Below, one piece after another: positions 5,025 through 6,485 of a stretch of DNA of 6,485 nucleotides; positions within the stretch are counted from its first letter, which is position 1, and each line of letters begins with the position of its first letter. The DNA comes from Desulfobacterales bacterium (GTDB lineage Bacteria > Desulfobacterota > Desulfobacteria > Desulfobacterales > UBA5852): positions 1 through 6,485 of the forward strand of contig JAERRP010000482.1 in assembly GCA_016735415.1 (NCBI GenBank), read 5' to 3'. Position numbers and translations under genes: made by a program. The notes under the pieces were generated by a model that made no database searches, had not been told where the DNA came from, and was given only the letters and a program-made list of their open reading frames with translations.

Positions 5025-6470
5025 TCAAAACAAGCGGGTCAGTTCATCCACCGCGAAATCCGGCCAGATTTTCCGGTGGCCGTTGCGAAAGGCTTCAATA
5101 CCTTCGCCCTCTCCAAGGACCCGGCCAATTCGGGTTACCGGCACGCCTTCTTTCCGGATCGCCGCCGTCAGGGCGTCGCTGCTTTCCGGGTGACAAGTGA
5201 GCAGGAGACTGCCGGAGCCGATCAATCCCAGAGGATCGATGCCGAGCAGGCGGCAGATTCTGGCGGTTTGGGGATAGACCGGGATGCAATCCATTTCGAT
5301 ATTCAGGCGATGGCGGCCGGCCACGCCCAGTTCGGTCAGGGCGGTTGCCAGGCCGCCTTCGGTGACGTCGTGCATGGCGGTAACACCCGGGAACCGCCGG
5401 GCGGCGGCCGCTTCTGTCAGGATACTGATTTCTTCGGCGAAATCCTGGCATTTACGGATAAAGGTCGAACTCAATCCCAGGGTCTGCAGACGTTTTTCCA
5501 GCTCGTTGGCAATAATCGCGGTGCCTTCCACGGCCACACTTTTGGTGAGCAGGATATGATCGCCGGTCTGCATGCGGTCCTTGTGGACCAGATCTTTTCT
5601 TTCCACAGTGGCTGCCAGGGTGCCGACCACCACCGGGCGTGAGACGGCATCGGTTATTTCCGTATGACCGCCGCAAAGGGTAATTCCCAACTGGCGGCAG
5701 GCTTGCGCGATGTCCCGCATGACCAGACGCACGGCCGAGGCGCTCGTTCCGGGTGGGAAGAGGAGCGTGGTCATCAGCCACTGGGGTTTGGCGCCCGAGG
5801 TGGCAATATCGTTGGCGTTGATCAAGACCGTGTAGTAACCGAGCCTATCGGTGACGAACGTGATCGGATCGGAGGTGATCACCAAGGTGTCACTGCCGGC
5901 CAGATCGAGAGCGGCCGTATCCTCGCCGATGCCGGGGGTGATCAGCAGGCGTGGGTCGGTTCGGGGCAGATGTTCGAAAAAGTCGTCAAGCAGATCGGCC
6001 GGGAATTTCCCCGCTGGCAACGGCAGACCGTAACGTACGATGGTCTGGATACGATCCAGGCGGGTAACCGTGAAATCGGCCGTTATATTCGCTTGGGGCC
6101 GGCTTTCCGCTCCGTTGTCCAGCAAGACCGTCAAGGCGCCGGCGCTTTGTCCGGCCTGGATGTCAAAGTGAAAATCGCCGACCAGCAGGATTTCATCCGG
6201 ATCGATCTTGAAGCGGCCGGCCGCCTGCAGGACCCCTTCCGGGCTGGGCTTGGGGGTGACAGGGTCGTCGCGGGTGATGACCAGGTCGAAATCGGAGAGG
6301 CGCGTGCGGCTGAAATTCTCGAGGGTTTTTTCAACCGACACAAGGCTGTTGCGGGTCAGGATGCCGATCGGCAGGCGCTGATCTTTAAGGAATTGGATCA
6401 GGTCTTCGGCCCCGTCATTGGGCCGGGATTGGACGGCGGAAAACACACCATTCTGAAATGGCCAGTCCAA
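5025..6470 (-). CDS. HAD phosphatase-like domain fused to AIR synthase/HypE-like protein
   Basis: The 481-codon frame has two parts. Residues ~16-140 are HAD-like: motif II Thr39 in IGILTRNS, motif III Lys74 in TPKPSPEG, motif IV in LLVGDFHFDI (Asp99, Asp103). Motif I, the N-terminal DxDG that supplies the nucleophile, and the following cap segment are not present. Residues ~160-481 are PurM/AIR synthase-like: GIGEDTAALD (180-189), TSDPITFVTDRLG (199-211), NANDIATSGAKP (218-229), LCGGHTEITD (265-274), then a C-terminal domain with MHDVTEGGL. This resembles the AIR synthase-related 'hydrogenase maturation factor' proteins near HypE, but lacks the C-terminal PRIC-type cysteine tail of true HypE. 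It probably binds ATP and an unknown substrate. The first usable start is TTG at 6470. An in-frame TAG (6474-6476) lies just upstream, preceded by ATG at 6485, so the true N-terminus is uncertain. It is convergent with tetR. Confidence 0.75.
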   Translation of the reverse strand: MDWPFQNGVFSAVQSRPNDGAEDLIQFLKDQRLPIGILTRNSLVSVEKTLENFSRTRLSDFDLVITRDDPVTPKPSPEGVLQAAGRFKIDPDEILLVGDFHFDIQAGQSAGALTVLLDNGAESRPQANITADFTVTRLDRIQTIVRYGLPLPAGKFPADLLDDFFEHLPRTDPRLLITPGIGEDTAALDLAGSDTLVITSDPITFVTDRLGYYTVLINANDIATSGAKPQWLMTTLLFPPGTSASAVRLVMRDIAQACRQLGITLCGGHTEITDAVSRPVVVGTLAATVERKDLVHKDRMQTGDHILLTKSVAVEGTAIIANELEKRLQTLGLSSTFIRKCQDFAEEISILTEAAAARRFPGVTAMHDVTEGGLATALTELGVAGRHRLNIEMDCIPVYPQTARICRLLGIDPLGLIGSGSLLLTCHPESSDALTAAIRKEGVPVTRIGRVLGEGEGIEAFRNGHRKIWPDFAVDELTRLF

Positions 6471-6485
6471 AAACTAAACTTTCAT

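Noticed and set aside
5076..5642. Plus-strand 188-codon ORF in the AIR synthase region
   Set aside because: It is an antisense shadow. The minus-strand frame carries GEDTA, NANDIA and CGGHTE motifs.

Overview
The window looks like chromosomal DNA from a GC-rich anaerobic bacterium, most likely a member of Desulfobacterota (former Deltaproteobacteria). That placement is an inference. It rests on a selenocysteine-containing SelD, the TetR and C_GCAxxG_C_C protein types, and the high-GC codon use; no rRNA or other marker gene is present to confirm it.

Layout. Left part, minus strand: the N-terminal 246 residues of an MFS transporter run off the left edge (739 to 1). Upstream of it lie a short ORF whose first ~20 residues resemble peptidase T (1000 to 797) and a 137-residue protein with two helix-turn-helix segments joined by a Pro/Ala linker (1440 to 1027). 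Positions 1441-2021 hold no convincing gene. This divergent intergenic region contains a strong hairpin, a candidate minus-strand promoter, and an AT-rich island with three abutting palindromes.

Centre, plus strand: a C_GCAxxG_C_C putative redox protein (2022-2585, TTG start), then selD (2629-3687), then a free-standing threonyl-tRNA synthetase editing-type domain (3749-4159), all closely spaced. selD contains an in-frame UGA at 2686-2688 inside the catalytic motif Cys-Gly-UGA-Ala-Ala-Lys. A SECIS-like hairpin with a GGTC apical loop follows at the expected distance. Conventional ORF calling starts this gene at an internal GTG (2764) and loses the active site; the full product is about 352 residues. 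A TetR-family regulator (4307-4939) follows with its own promoter-like sequence.

Right part, minus strand: 6470 to 5025 encodes a fusion of a HAD phosphatase-like domain and an AIR synthase/HypE-like domain. The HAD part lacks motif I (the catalytic DxD), and an in-frame TAG sits just upstream of the first usable start, next to the window edge.

How the genes may work together. SelD makes selenophosphate from selenide and ATP, the donor for Sec-tRNA(Sec) synthesis, and here probably needs selenocysteine for its own synthesis. The Cys-rich protein before it and the tRNA-editing-like protein after it could belong to selenium or thiol handling and to aminoacyl-tRNA quality control, but this rests only on gene order. 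The most interesting points are the selD locus, the editing domain that lacks the archaeal catalytic lysine, and the broken or incomplete HAD-AIR synthase fusion.
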